Part shown: positions 7,110 through 15,711 of the stretch, in pieces
Layout of the letters: the number at the start of each line of letters is the position of its first letter
How positions within the stretch are numbered: position 1 is the stretch's first letter
NCBI RefSeq assembly: GCF_000319305.2
Contig: NZ_AMWJ02000002.1
Span: 1,550,001-1,614,000, forward strand
From: Pseudomonas bharatica CSV86
GTDB lineage: Bacteria; Pseudomonadota; Gammaproteobacteria; Pseudomonadales; Pseudomonadaceae
Direction: 5' to 3'
Length of the DNA: 64,000 nt
Notes under the pieces: generated by a model
Databases searched by the model: none
Told to the model about the DNA's origin: nothing
The model's input: only the letters and a program-made list of their open reading frames with translations
Translations under genes and position numbers: made by a program

Positions 7110-8242
7110 CTCAACAACGAAGCAGGATTACCTGACGAACACCTGCGCCGTAGTAATCGCCATATCCCCCCAGGCAGCTTGATCTTGCCCAGCGGCTTCA
7201 AACTGTCCGCATCGAAGATCGCCACATCGTTGTACGTCCCCGCCAGGTACACCTTGCTCCCCGCCTTGTTCAGCGAAATGCAGTAGTACGAGTGGTCCAG
7301 CGCCGCCGCCTTGACCAGTTTCTTCGCTTTGATGTCGTACTTCGCCAGCCGGTTGAGCACGCCATACACCACGTTGGGATCCTTCGGCGAGCGCATGCCG
7401 CTGAAGTAGATTTCCGTCAGCGGGCCGAAGTCGACGGTCTGGGTCTTGCCGGTCTTGAGATCGATGTTGAAGAAGCCGTAGAGGTTCTCCGCCGTGGCCG
7501 GATCCTGCTTGTCGTCGGTGAATTTCGCCGTGGTGTAGAGCAGCGAGAAGTCATGCCGGTAGGTCTGCTGGTTCCACACGTAGAGCACGTCCGGCGCACT
7601 GTAGCCGGGGCGCTTCCAGTGCCGGCTGGGGACCAGCACATCGAACTTGCCGGTCTTCACGTCCACCTTGTAGATATCCGGCCCGGCCACGTAAAGGGCG
7701 CCGTCGTCGCCACTTTGCATGATGGTCAGTTGGCGCGGGGCCGGGAAGCTGCGCAGCGGCTTGGCGTTCAACCCGCCATCGGTGGCGTAGATGTCGAGAC
7801 GCGGCGCCTGCACTTCGTAGTGGTCGCTGAAGATCTTCGTGGGATTGGCCACGGTGTAGATCTCCTTGCCGTCATGGCTGACGGTGAAGGAGAACATCGA
7901 CCGCGCCTTTTCGCCCGGCAACTGGGTGATGCTGGCGTGGAACACCTGCTTGCAGTTGTCCAGCTCGACGCCGTAGATATCGGCATAGTGGTTGTTGAGC
8001 ACGTAGGCGATGCGCTTGTCCGGGGACAGCTGCACCGAGCCCGGGCCGAAGGCGTCGGGCATGGCGCAGGTCTTGTAGAGCTTCTCGCTGTTCAGGTCGA
8101 TGACGTGCAGGTTGTTCGGGTAGTTGGTGACCACCATGTACTCGTGGCCGGCATTCAGGGCCTTGCCTTCGTCGGCGGCCATCGCCGTACCGGCGCCGAG
8201 CGCCACCAGGGCGGCCAGGCCGCGGGTTGCAATCTGGAGCAT
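7049..8242 (-). CDS. qhpB: quinohemoprotein amine dehydrogenase beta subunit, frameshifted 3' end
   Basis: The 40-kDa beta-propeller subunit of the periplasmic CTQ-containing amine dehydrogenase. It has a signal peptide (MLQIATRGLAALVALGAGTAMA) and repeated beta-propeller blades such as HVIDLNSEKLYKTC and VAIFDADSLKPLGKIKLPGG. ATG 8242 is preferred because GAGG precedes it. Near the end, a run of six G residues (plus-strand C tract 7166-7171) shifts the frame. With one more G the protein would end GGDMAITTAQVFVR and stop at 7128-7130. As read, it continues into a REP element and stops at 7049. It is the last structural gene after qhpA, qhpD and qhpC. Confidence 0.9.
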   Translation of the reverse strand: MLQIATRGLAALVALGAGTAMAADEGKALNAGHEYMVVTNYPNNLHVIDLNSEKLYKTCAMPDAFGPGSVQLSPDKRIAYVLNNHYADIYGVELDNCKQVFHASITQLPGEKARSMFSFTVSHDGKEIYTVANPTKIFSDHYEVQAPRLDIYATDGGLNAKPLRSFPAPRQLTIMQSGDDGALYVAGPDIYKVDVKTGKFDVLVPSRHWKRPGYSAPDVLYVWNQQTYRHDFSLLYTTAKFTDDKQDPATAENLYGFFNIDLKTGKTQTVDFGPLTEIYFSGMRSPKDPNVVYGVLNRLAKYDIKAKKLVKAAALDHSYYCISLNKAGSKVYLAGTYNDVAIFDADSLKPLGKIKLPGGIWRLLRRRCSSGNPASLLRASSLASQLPQVLRCSQERQ

Positions 8243-8274
8243 GCGGTTATCCCTCTTCTTGTTCGCCTGGGGGC

Positions 8275-8598
8275 TCATTTGTCGTCCGGGAACACGGTCC
8301 CGAGGTTGCGCCAGCCATCACCGGAGGACTGCGCGTCCTTGTTCCAGTCGGGGAAGGTGCTCATCATGTCCGGCACCTGGGCCGGCCACCAGCAAGGGTC
8401 GGAGCAGCCATACAGGTCCGACTCCATCGGCTGGCACAGCGACGAGACACCACCAAAGGCGTCGATTTCCCAGCCCGGGTCGGTGGTCGAGGCGCAGCCG
8501 GCGACCGAGTTCATCGCCACCACTTCCTCGATGCGGTTCTCCTCGGCGGCCTGGTCCAGCTTGAGGGCTTTGTTGTTGATCGGCTTGAGATGTTTCAT
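8275..8598 (-). CDS. qhpC: quinohemoprotein amine dehydrogenase gamma subunit (CTQ precursor)
   Basis: A 107-residue precursor of the catalytic gamma subunit. A leader of about 28 residues precedes the mature chain. Counting from Ala29, the mature residues Cys7/Glu16, Cys27/Asp33 and Cys41/Asp49 (three thioether bridges) and Cys37/Trp43 (the cysteine tryptophylquinone cofactor) are all in place. Crosslinks are made by QhpD, the tryptophan is oxidised with QhpG, and the leader is removed by QhpE; both genes are in this locus. No Sec signal is visible, which fits export by the ABC transporter QhpF. It starts 1 base after the qhpD stop. Confidence 0.96.
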   Translation of the reverse strand: MKHLKPINNKALKLDQAAEENRIEEVVAMNSVAGCASTTDPGWEIDAFGGVSSLCQPMESDLYGCSDPCWWPAQVPDMMSTFPDWNKDAQSSGDGWRNLGTVFPDDK

Positions 8599-8599
8599 G

Positions 8600-10030
8600 T
8601 CAGTGCACCTTGCGCGCAGTGATGTAGCGAGTGATGAAGGCCGGGTTCTCGGCCATGATCCGGCTGTAGACTTCGATGCCGAAGTCCACCCAGTCGCGCA
8701 TCAGTTCGCAGTAGTGATAGGTCGGATGAGTCGGGTCGCCATAGCGGGCATAACTCTCGTGGTAGCAGCCGCCGGAACACAGGTTGCGGATGCGGCAGCT
8801 GTCGCAACCGGTGTTTGTGCGGTCCAGGCGCTGTGACAGGAAGTCGTTGAGCTCGACCTGCTTCACCCCGCTGTGCACGTTGCCGAAGGTCGGCAGGCTG
8901 GAGCCGGTGAAACGGTGGCAGAGGTTCAGCTCGCCCTTGTGGTCCACCGCCAGCATCTTCAAGCCGGCGCCGCACGGCAGCGCCTTCTTGTGGCCCTCGT
9001 GGATATCGGTGAGCAACTGGTGCAGGTTGGAGAAGCCGATATTGCGATGCTCCAGCGCCGCCTCCAGATAGCGCCGACCGAGGGCCTTCATGTTGGCGAA
9101 GACTTGCACCAGCTCCTCACCGGTGAGGTTGTAGGCACTGATATCGCCGGATGTCACCGGCGCGAAGCCCACCTCGGCGAAACCCATTTCGTTGAACAGG
9201 TGATTCCAGATGGTCTCGATATCGGTGACCCCGGTGGTCAGGGTCACCCGCGCGCCTACCGGACGGCTGTCGTAGCGCGACAGCAGCATGTCGGCCTTGC
9301 GCCGCACCACGTCATAGGTGCCCTGCCCGCCCACGGTGATGCGGTTGCGGTCGTGCACGGTCTTCGGCCCGTCGATGCTCACCGACAAACCGAAGCGGTG
9401 GGCATTGAGGTAGTCGACGATCTCCTCGGTGAGCAGGGTGGCGTTGGTGGTCATGACGAACTCCACGCGCTTACCCGCCTCGGCGAAACGCCGCTCGCAG
9501 TAGTCGACCATGTACTCGATCAGCTTGCGGTTGCTCAGCGGCTCGCCGCCGAAGAACACCACGGTATAAACCGGCTCGTCCGGCGACTCCTTGAGCAGCA
9601 TTTCCACCGAGGCCACGGCGGTCTCGACGTCCATGCGCTTGCCGGCCGACGGTTTGTCCAGGTCTTCCTTGTAGCAATAGGTGCAGCTCAGGTTGCAGCC
9701 GGTGTTGACGTTGAGCACCACGGTGTTCAGCGCCGTGCGCTCGACCCGCCTGGCGGAAATTTCCGGGGTCAGCGGCGAGCCATCGCTGACCAGCTCCAGG
9801 GCGATCAGCTCGCGCAGCACCTCGTTGACTTCATCACCATCGAAGCGCTCGGCCAGGCGCTGCACCAGCGCTTCGCTGGAACAGCCGGCGCCGCGCAGGC
9901 TGTCGATGATTTCCCCGGTCAGGGCATCGCTGGCGAACAGCGAGCTGCTGGGGATATGGAACAGCATGCGGGCATCGTCGACCCGCACTTCATGCAGATT
10001 GCGTTCTACCAGATTCAGGATGGCACCCAT
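8600..10030 (-). CDS. qhpD: radical SAM/SPASM maturase of the amine dehydrogenase gamma subunit
   Basis: A 476-residue cytoplasmic radical-SAM enzyme that forms the intrapeptidyl Cys-to-Asp/Glu thioether bonds of QhpC. The SAM-binding cluster motif C-x3-C-x2-C is at Cys112, Cys116 and Cys119 (CNLSCTYC). A SPASM region with further cysteines (CGAG, LCHRF, GCDSCRIRNLCSGGC, YHYC) would bind auxiliary iron-sulfur clusters. A peptide-recognition-like N-terminal domain occupies about residues 1-95. ATG 10030 is chosen over GTG 10033 because GAGGAGG lies 5 bases upstream. It lies between qhpA and qhpC in a tight operon. Confidence 0.96.
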   Translation of the reverse strand: MGAILNLVERNLHEVRVDDARMLFHIPSSSLFASDALTGEIIDSLRGAGCSSEALVQRLAERFDGDEVNEVLRELIALELVSDGSPLTPEISARRVERTALNTVVLNVNTGCNLSCTYCYKEDLDKPSAGKRMDVETAVASVEMLLKESPDEPVYTVVFFGGEPLSNRKLIEYMVDYCERRFAEAGKRVEFVMTTNATLLTEEIVDYLNAHRFGLSVSIDGPKTVHDRNRITVGGQGTYDVVRRKADMLLSRYDSRPVGARVTLTTGVTDIETIWNHLFNEMGFAEVGFAPVTSGDISAYNLTGEELVQVFANMKALGRRYLEAALEHRNIGFSNLHQLLTDIHEGHKKALPCGAGLKMLAVDHKGELNLCHRFTGSSLPTFGNVHSGVKQVELNDFLSQRLDRTNTGCDSCRIRNLCSGGCYHESYARYGDPTHPTYHYCELMRDWVDFGIEVYSRIMAENPAFITRYITARKVH

Positions 10031-10075
10031 CACAACCTCCTCGAAAACTCGAATGTGGTCCGGTCGATCCGCTCA

Positions 10076-11653
10076 TCAAGGGATAGGCGGGTTGTTCCAG
10101 CGCTGGATGGTCACGATCATCTGGCCCTCGCCGGTACGCGCGGTGCCGGCATCGTCCACTGCAGCGATCACCTTGAGGTTGCCGGCGTTGTTGGTGGACA
10201 TCTTGCGCGCCGGGTTCGGCCCGGCATCACCCGGGGTGAACACGCCGGTATCGGCCTGCATCACGCCGGCGAACCTGACGTCCTCGTCCTCGCGGGCACG
10301 CTCATCGAACGGCTCGACCCTCCATTTGGCCGGGAACACACCGATGCGGTAGGCCTTGCCATCGGCGCCCTGGCCCCAGGCCTCGGCATCGAAGCGCCCC
10401 TGCACCTTCGGCGTCGAGCCGCCGTTGTCGCCTACCCGGGCTACCGAGAAGGCCGGCACCACCTTCACTTCGGCGATCTCGCGATACACGGCCAGTTGCT
10501 GGCCGCCGAGCGTGCCGACGGATACCTCCTGCAAACCGCTGGCGGCATCGGCGGCGGCCTTCACCTTCACGCGGATACGCTGCGGCGTGTTGTCCAGTAC
10601 CTCGACCACTTCAACGCCTTTGCCGAACGACGGCGTACCGCTCAGGCCGCTGCCGACCAGGGTCAGCTCGCTTTCGCTGCCGGCCTTCACATAGCCCGGC
10701 TGTACCGCCAGCAAACGCGCACTGCCCTGCTGCGCGGCGGTGAAATCGAGGCCGCGTTCGTCATGGGCCTTGTCGAACATGCGGCCGCTGAGCTGGCCGT
10801 TGTTGGCGGCGAGCACCTGGCGCATGCTCACGCCGTCGACGGTCACCGTGCCGCGCCATTCATAGCCGCTGTACAGCACCGCCGAGCCCTCGCCCTTGAA
10901 CGGCTTGCCGTCGGCGTACTGCCCGTCGAGGCTGACCTTGAAGCGATCGCCGTCCTCGGCGGTGACCTTCATCACCCCGTTCAGCTCCCCCCTGCCCGGC
11001 AGATGGCCGCTGAAGCTCCAGTCGCCGGCCAAGGACGCGGACTTCGGCATGGACTTCTGCCAGTCGCTCCAGGCCTTGCTGTCGAAGGGATACTTCTGCG
11101 CCAGCAGCGGGACCATGTCCTTCTTCGCCAGCTCGAACCAGTCGCGGTCGCGGGACAGTGCCTGGTACTCCAGCGACGGCCACTGGCCGAGGTGGAAATG
11201 CACCAGACGCTCCCATTCCTGGGCCGGTCGCCGCTGCAGGGCGATCCGCGCGCCGGAGTGGCAGCGGGCACACATCTGCTGGGTGGGTTCCTCGATGTTC
11301 TCGACGGTGTTCAACCGACGCTCGAGGGCGTAGCGCACGCCGTCGGTCTCGCTGGGTGCGAGGCCCTGGGTGTCGGCGAGGTACTTGACCAGGGTGCGAC
11401 GGTCTTCGTCGCTGATCTGCAACTGGTGCATGGTCTGCATGCGGCCGATGGTCATCAGCCAGCCTTCCGGCGTTTTGCGCTGGTGGCTGATGCGGCTCAG
11501 GGCGTCGTTACCTTCGGGAAGGTGGCAGCCCTGGCAGGTCTCCATAAGAATCTGCTTGCCCTCGCGGGCCTCACTGACCTGCGGCTGCACGGCAAGGCCG
11601 ACGGCCACTGCCAGCAGGCCACCGGCGCTGGCGAACCTGAGTGTTCTCTTCAT
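10076..11653 (-). CDS. qhpA: quinohemoprotein amine dehydrogenase alpha subunit, diheme
   Basis: The 525-residue (about 60 kDa) periplasmic alpha subunit. A signal peptide ends near SEA. Two c-type heme motifs lie in the N-terminal cytochrome domain: C40-x2-C43-H44 and C128-x2-C131-H132. The rest forms the beta-barrel domains that hold the gamma subunit. The hemes carry electrons from the CTQ cofactor, after oxidation of primary amines such as phenylethylamine, to an external acceptor. First gene of the qhpA-qhpD-qhpC-qhpB operon, divergent from the aldehyde dehydrogenase that would oxidise the product. Confidence 0.96.
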   Translation of the reverse strand: MKRTLRFASAGGLLAVAVGLAVQPQVSEAREGKQILMETCQGCHLPEGNDALSRISHQRKTPEGWLMTIGRMQTMHQLQISDEDRRTLVKYLADTQGLAPSETDGVRYALERRLNTVENIEEPTQQMCARCHSGARIALQRRPAQEWERLVHFHLGQWPSLEYQALSRDRDWFELAKKDMVPLLAQKYPFDSKAWSDWQKSMPKSASLAGDWSFSGHLPGRGELNGVMKVTAEDGDRFKVSLDGQYADGKPFKGEGSAVLYSGYEWRGTVTVDGVSMRQVLAANNGQLSGRMFDKAHDERGLDFTAAQQGSARLLAVQPGYVKAGSESELTLVGSGLSGTPSFGKGVEVVEVLDNTPQRIRVKVKAAADAASGLQEVSVGTLGGQQLAVYREIAEVKVVPAFSVARVGDNGGSTPKVQGRFDAEAWGQGADGKAYRIGVFPAKWRVEPFDERAREDEDVRFAGVMQADTGVFTPGDAGPNPARKMSTNNAGNLKVIAAVDDAGTARTGEGQMIVTIQRWNNPPIP

Positions 11654-11862
11654 CGATGACTGACCTCCACGGGGTTCTTCTTATTGTTCGTACACTTCTT
11701 ATAGGTCTCTTCCGTCGGCCGTACAGCGGCAGAGCGCGCACCGAAGAGCCGCTTGAGGGGGGCGATACACATTGTGTGCCAAGAGCCGGAAGCGCCGTTC
11801 TACGCGGCTTGCAGGCCGCGGTAGGCGAGCCCTGCGCTACTTTTCGCGACGAACGAGACGAC

Positions 11863-11880
11863 GTGAGACAGCTGTCTCAC
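11863..11880. promoter_or_regulatory. 18-bp perfect palindrome, candidate activator site
   Basis: GTGAGACAGCTGTCTCAC is a perfect palindrome about 120 bp upstream of the sigma-54 promoter at 11999. That is a typical distance for an enhancer bound by an NtrC-type activator such as the one encoded at 17419-19320. A third GACTGTCTC half-like copy follows at about 11888. Confidence 0.55.
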
Positions 11881-11998
11881 AGCGCTGGGACTGTCTCGCC
11901 CGCTGTCGCATTTTGCGACTGCCGGCATCAGACATGACGTTGCCGCGCCAGTGATCCGGCCTTGGATTGCGTGGGCTGGCGCCGACATCGGCAGGCTT

Positions 11999-12013
11999 GG
12001 CACAGCGGTTGCG
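11999..12013 (+). promoter_or_regulatory. sigma-54 -24/-12 promoter
   Basis: TGGCAC-AGCGG-TTGC matches the consensus TGGCAC-N5-TTGC exactly. It is about 37 bases before ATG 12051 of the aldehyde dehydrogenase. Confidence 0.75.
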
Positions 12014-12050
12014 ATGGCCCTGGCAATCACTCACAAGAACGAGGTTTGCC

Positions 12051-13544
12051 ATGTCCACCACTGCCCCTTTGCACCCGGCCGTCGAGGCTTTCGTCCGGCG
12101 CGCGCCCACCATGCTGATCGGCGCCGATTGGGCCGAGGCCGCGAACGGCGAACGCCTGACCTTGCGCAACCCGGCCAACGGTGACGTGCTGTGCCAGGTG
12201 CCGGCAGCGACCGCGGCCGACGTGGCCAGGGCGGTGGGTGCGGCGCGCCAGGCCTTCGACGATTCGGCCTGGAGCCGTAGCCGCCCCCGCGAACGGCAGA
12301 ACCTGCTGTGGAAGCTGGCCGACCTGATGGAGCGCGACGCAGAGATCCTCGCCCAGCTCGAATGCTTGAACAATGGCAAGAGCGCGGTGGTGGCACGGGC
12401 CATGGACGTGCAGTTGTCCATCGACTTCCTGCGCTACATGGCCGGCTGGGCAACCAAGGTCGAGGGGCATACGGTCGATGTCTCCATGCCACTGATGCCG
12501 AACGATGAATTCCACGGCTTCGTGCGGCGTGAAGCGGTAGGCGTGGTGGGCGCCATCGTCGCCTGGAACTTCCCGCTTCTGCTGGCATGCTGGAAGCTTG
12601 GCCCGGCCTTGGCCACCGGCTGCACCGTAGTCCTCAAGCCGGCCGACGAAACCCCGCTCAGCGCCCTGAAACTGGCCGAACTGGTGCTGGAAGCGGGATA
12701 CCCGGCCGGGGTGTTCAACGTGGTCACCGGCACCGGGGCCATTGCCGGCGATGCCCTGACCCGCGACCCGCGCGTGGACAAGCTGACCTTCACCGGCTCG
12801 ACCGCCGTCGGCCAGCACATCGGCCGCATCGCCATGGACAACATGACCCGGGTCACCCTGGAACTGGGCGGCAAATCGCCGACCATCGTCATGCCCGACG
12901 CCGACCTCGCCAGCGCTGCCGCCGGCGCCGCCACGGCGATCTTCTTCAACCAGGGCCAGGTGTGCTGCGCCGGCTCGCGCCTGTATGTACACCGCAAGCA
13001 CTTCGACAATGTAGTCGCGGACATCGCCGGGATCGCCAACGGCATGAAACTGGGCAACGGCCTTGATCCGAGCGTGCAGATGGGCCCGCTGATTTCCGCG
13101 CGCCAGCAGAAACGCGTGTTCGACTACATCGAGCAAGGGCGTAGCAGCGGCGCCACCATTGCCTGTGGCGGCGAGCAGTTCGGCCCGGGGTATTTCGTCA
13201 AGCCGACGGTGATCGTCGATGTGGACCAGAAGCACCCACTGGTACAGGAGGAAATCTTCGGGCCGGTGCTGGTGGCCATGCCGTTCGATGACGAGGCCGA
13301 GGCGCTGCAGTTGGCGAACGATAGTCCCTATGGGCTGGGGGCGAGTATCTGGTCGAACGACCTGGGCGCGGTGCACCGCATGATTCCGCGAATCAAGTCG
13401 GGCTCGGTCTGGGTCAACTGCCACAGCGCCCTGGACCCGGCGCTGCCGTTTGGCGGCTACAAGATGTCCGGCGTCGGCCGCGAGATGGGCGCCGCGGCGA
13501 TCGAGCATTACACCGAGCTCAAGTCGGTATTGATCAAGCTTTAA
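12051..13544 (+). CDS. peaE: aldehyde dehydrogenase (probable phenylacetaldehyde dehydrogenase)
   Basis: A 497-residue NAD(P)+-dependent aldehyde dehydrogenase of the ALDH superfamily. Visible motifs: WNFPLLLACWKLGPALATG (cofactor-site region), FTGSTAVG, general base Glu271 in ELGGKSP, and catalytic Cys305 in NQGQVCCAG. By position next to quinohemoprotein amine dehydrogenase it should oxidise the aldehyde released from primary amines (phenylacetaldehyde to phenylacetate in the best-studied case). The substrate is inferred from context. ATG 12051 follows GAGG. It is driven by the sigma-54 promoter at 11999 and ends before a long inverted repeat. Confidence 0.9.
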   Translation: MSTTAPLHPAVEAFVRRAPTMLIGADWAEAANGERLTLRNPANGDVLCQVPAATAADVARAVGAARQAFDDSAWSRSRPRERQNLLWKLADLMERDAEILAQLECLNNGKSAVVARAMDVQLSIDFLRYMAGWATKVEGHTVDVSMPLMPNDEFHGFVRREAVGVVGAIVAWNFPLLLACWKLGPALATGCTVVLKPADETPLSALKLAELVLEAGYPAGVFNVVTGTGAIAGDALTRDPRVDKLTFTGSTAVGQHIGRIAMDNMTRVTLELGGKSPTIVMPDADLASAAAGAATAIFFNQGQVCCAGSRLYVHRKHFDNVVADIAGIANGMKLGNGLDPSVQMGPLISARQQKRVFDYIEQGRSSGATIACGGEQFGPGYFVKPTVIVDVDQKHPLVQEEIFGPVLVAMPFDDEAEALQLANDSPYGLGASIWSNDLGAVHRMIPRIKSGSVWVNCHSALDPALPFGGYKMSGVGREMGAAAIEHYTELKSVLIKL

Positions 13545-13550
13545 GCAAAT

Positions 13551-13617
13551 TCAGGTACCAGATGCCCGGTGGCTGATCGGGGCTGATCATCACATGCGAG
13601 GGTGGTCTGGTACCTGA
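13551..13617. terminator. long inverted repeat after the aldehyde dehydrogenase
   Basis: Arms TCAGGTACCAG and CTGGTACCTGA (11 bp) are separated by 45 bases that contain a smaller TGATC repeat. It lies 7 bases after the stop codon. It is a stable stem but has no T run, so termination or mRNA protection is uncertain. Confidence 0.45.
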
Positions 13618-13638
13618 TCCATTCAAGCGGACACGGAC

Positions 13639-13727
13639 CTGTGGGAGCTGGCTTGCCAGCGATCAGGCCCGACCTGGCAACATCATTGCCCTTGCCGGCC
13701 TCATCGCTGGCAAGCCAGCTCCCACAG
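13639..13727. repeat. REP/BIME inverted pair
   Basis: TGTGGGAGCTGGCTTGCCAGC and its inverse lie about 30 bases apart, between the converging aldehyde dehydrogenase and qhpG. Confidence 0.9.
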
Positions 13728-13741
13728 GGGGCGGGGTGCTC

Positions 13742-15049
13742 TCAGGGGCGGTAGCCCTGGCTCAGGAGCCAGCTGCGCAGGTATCGCTGTTGTTCCGGGC
13801 TCAGATGGGCCAATACCTGGTCTGCCGGCTCGCTGTGCAAGCGACTCACCAACGGCGCCAGCTCCACCCCATTCAAATGCCAGATCCCCAACGGCTGGTC
13901 CGGGCTGATCACTACCTGGGCAAGATCGACAAACCCATCCCGCAACACCGGCGCCTGCTCGACCCGCAGGTCATCGAAACACGCCTCGGCATGCACCGGC
14001 TCGCCATCCGGCCATTGCCGACGCACCTGCCAGAACGGCTCCTGCGCCCAGCGCCGTTCCTCCAGATAGAAATCCCGCCCCAGCCGGGCGAAGCGCCAGA
14101 ACAGGTGCTCGACCCGTTGCTGATGGAACCGCAACGCCAGCTCACGCCGCTCGGGATGAACCAGCAGGGTGTTGATCACCGTCGGCGCCTGCAGCGCCGA
14201 GGACAGCGACTGGAAGATGCCGTTGCCCGACAGCGGATCCACCGCCATTGCCGCATCCCCCACCCGCAACCAGTTCTCCCCGCCACACACGGGCGTGAGG
14301 ATCGCCGTACTGCTGCGGGCATGCAGCTCAAGATCCTGCTCCTGGTCGTTGTCGAAGAACGCCCGGGCCAACACAGATTCCCAGCGCCGCTCTCGACAGA
14401 AATCCAGCAGCACCGCCTTCTCCGGCAACGGCGTGGCACTGACATCCAGGGTCCATTGCCAGTAGCACCGGCCATCCGCCTGCCGGGCCATCCACATCCA
14501 CCCATCAGGCTGGCTTTCCACCGCACTGGCGCTTTTGCCGGGCGGGCCTTGCCAGCGATTGAGCAGGCTCAGGGTCTCCGGGCCACGGGCGGCACGCCCA
14601 TGAGATCTGTCGTGCTGCGGGGCCTGGCGGCCACGGGCTTCGACATGAAAATCAGCGACCAGCGAAGGCGCACCCTCAAGCTCGATCAGGCTGCGCCCCG
14701 CCTCCTGCCGGACACCCAGCACCCGCGCTTCGATCACGGCGATACCAGCGGCATGCAAGTCGTCCCGCAACCCCTGATCGAAGCGCGGACGATCCAGCAG
14801 GAATTCGACATTGCGGTTCTGCGCCTCGCTGTTCCACCGCGAATGGCGCCGCGACGGCTCGCCCGCCACCGCCAGCGCCTGAGTCAGACCGACGCCACGC
14901 AACGCCTCCAGCACTCTTTGCGAGACGCCCTCGAGCGCCGCAAAACGCCGCCATTCACTGACCACGCTGACATCATGGCCAAGCCGCTTGAGACCAAGGG
15001 CAACCGCCGCGCCCGCCGGGCCGGCACCTAATACGACAATGGATTTCAA
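13742..15049 (-). CDS. qhpG: FAD-dependent monooxygenase for CTQ biogenesis
   Basis: A 435-residue flavoprotein of the tryptophan-halogenase/p-hydroxybenzoate hydroxylase type. The dinucleotide motif GAGPAG is at residues 8-13 and a second FAD contact is GDAAMAVDPLSGNG. In the quinohemoprotein amine dehydrogenase system QhpG hydroxylates the target tryptophan of the crosslinked QhpC. Its start overlaps the qhpE stop by 4 bases, giving the coupled order regulator-qhpF-qhpE-qhpG. Confidence 0.92.
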   Translation of the reverse strand: MKSIVVLGAGPAGAAVALGLKRLGHDVSVVSEWRRFAALEGVSQRVLEALRGVGLTQALAVAGEPSRRHSRWNSEAQNRNVEFLLDRPRFDQGLRDDLHAAGIAVIEARVLGVRQEAGRSLIELEGAPSLVADFHVEARGRQAPQHDRSHGRAARGPETLSLLNRWQGPPGKSASAVESQPDGWMWMARQADGRCYWQWTLDVSATPLPEKAVLLDFCRERRWESVLARAFFDNDQEQDLELHARSSTAILTPVCGGENWLRVGDAAMAVDPLSGNGIFQSLSSALQAPTVINTLLVHPERRELALRFHQQRVEHLFWRFARLGRDFYLEERRWAQEPFWQVRRQWPDGEPVHAEACFDDLRVEQAPVLRDGFVDLAQVVISPDQPLGIWHLNGVELAPLVSRLHSEPADQVLAHLSPEQQRYLRSWLLSQGYRP

Positions 15050-15711
15050 GCACGTCCTCGATATTCACGACCACGGTAATGAGCGTTGTGCAGCAGCCAG
15101 GCCATGACCAGGGCATTGGTTGCATGGGGCTGGTCACGCAGGAAGGCGGCGATATGCCCGGTGAGCGCCGCACAACCGAAACTGGCGCCGGACAGCGGGC
15201 TTTCCTTGGCCCGCACGCAGGCGCCGAAATCCGCCTGGGGCGTGTCCAGCCAGCTCCACTCGTCGCGCTGGCAACGGGCATCGCCGGTAATGCGCAGCAC
15301 GCCGGGATAGGCAGCGGGATAGACCGGCGCCCCCTGCGCAGGCGTCGAAGCGCAGATCAGCACGCCGGCATCCTGCGCCGCCTCGCAGGCCTCGCGCAGG
15401 GCCGGGCGGTCCTCGCGCAGGCCAAGGCTGAGATTGATCAGGCGCACACCGCGCATCACCAGCCATTCGATTCCGGCAGCGACCTGCAAGGCACTGGTAA
15501 CACCGCGCTCGTCGAAGACCTGGGCGACATGGATCGGCATGTCGCCAGCCCCGGCAGCGATCAATTCGACCACCGCGCTGCCATGGCCCAAGGCATCGTC
15601 GCGAACCGGCTGCTCGCTGACGCCGACAGCCGCCAGCTGGAAGCGCCGCGACTCGGCCACCCGCGCCAGGGGCGCGCCGCTGTCCACCACGCCAATGCGC
15701 ACCTCAGACAT
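15046..15711 (-). CDS. qhpE: subtilisin-like leader peptidase of the gamma subunit
   Basis: A 221-residue S8-family serine protease without signal peptide, so cytoplasmic. Catalytic triad: Asp10 (VVDSG), His43 (GHGSAV) and Ser177 (SGASFG). In the qhp system it removes the N-terminal leader of QhpC after crosslinking. It is short compared with secreted subtilisins. ATG 15711 is chosen because the protein then begins MSEVRIGVVDSG and overlaps the qhpF stop by only 8 bases. The cysteine in the SFGC segment next to Ser177 is unusual relative to the common GTSMA motif. Confidence 0.93.
   Translation of the reverse strand: MSEVRIGVVDSGAPLARVAESRRFQLAAVGVSEQPVRDDALGHGSAVVELIAAGAGDMPIHVAQVFDERGVTSALQVAAGIEWLVMRGVRLINLSLGLREDRPALREACEAAQDAGVLICASTPAQGAPVYPAAYPGVLRITGDARCQRDEWSWLDTPQADFGACVRAKESPLSGASFGCAALTGHIAAFLRDQPHATNALVMAWLLHNAHYRGREYRGRA

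Larger units (their letters stand above)
11654..12050. promoter_or_regulatory. divergent promoter region of qhpA and the aldehyde dehydrogenase
   Basis: A 397-bp control region holding the 18-bp palindrome (11863-11880), a consensus sigma-54 promoter toward the aldehyde dehydrogenase (11999-12013), and only a partial sigma-54 match (TGGCAC-N5-GTGT, minus strand, 11767-11781) toward qhpA. Confidence 0.6.

Noticed and set aside
8873..11659. 928-codon open frame on the plus strand over qhpD/qhpA
   Set aside because: Antisense to qhpD and qhpA, which have heme and radical-SAM motifs; the long frame is a by-product of high GC.
11767..11781. sigma-54-like site toward qhpA (TGGCAC-N5-GTGT)
   Set aside because: The invariant GC of the -12 element is missing; not called as a promoter.
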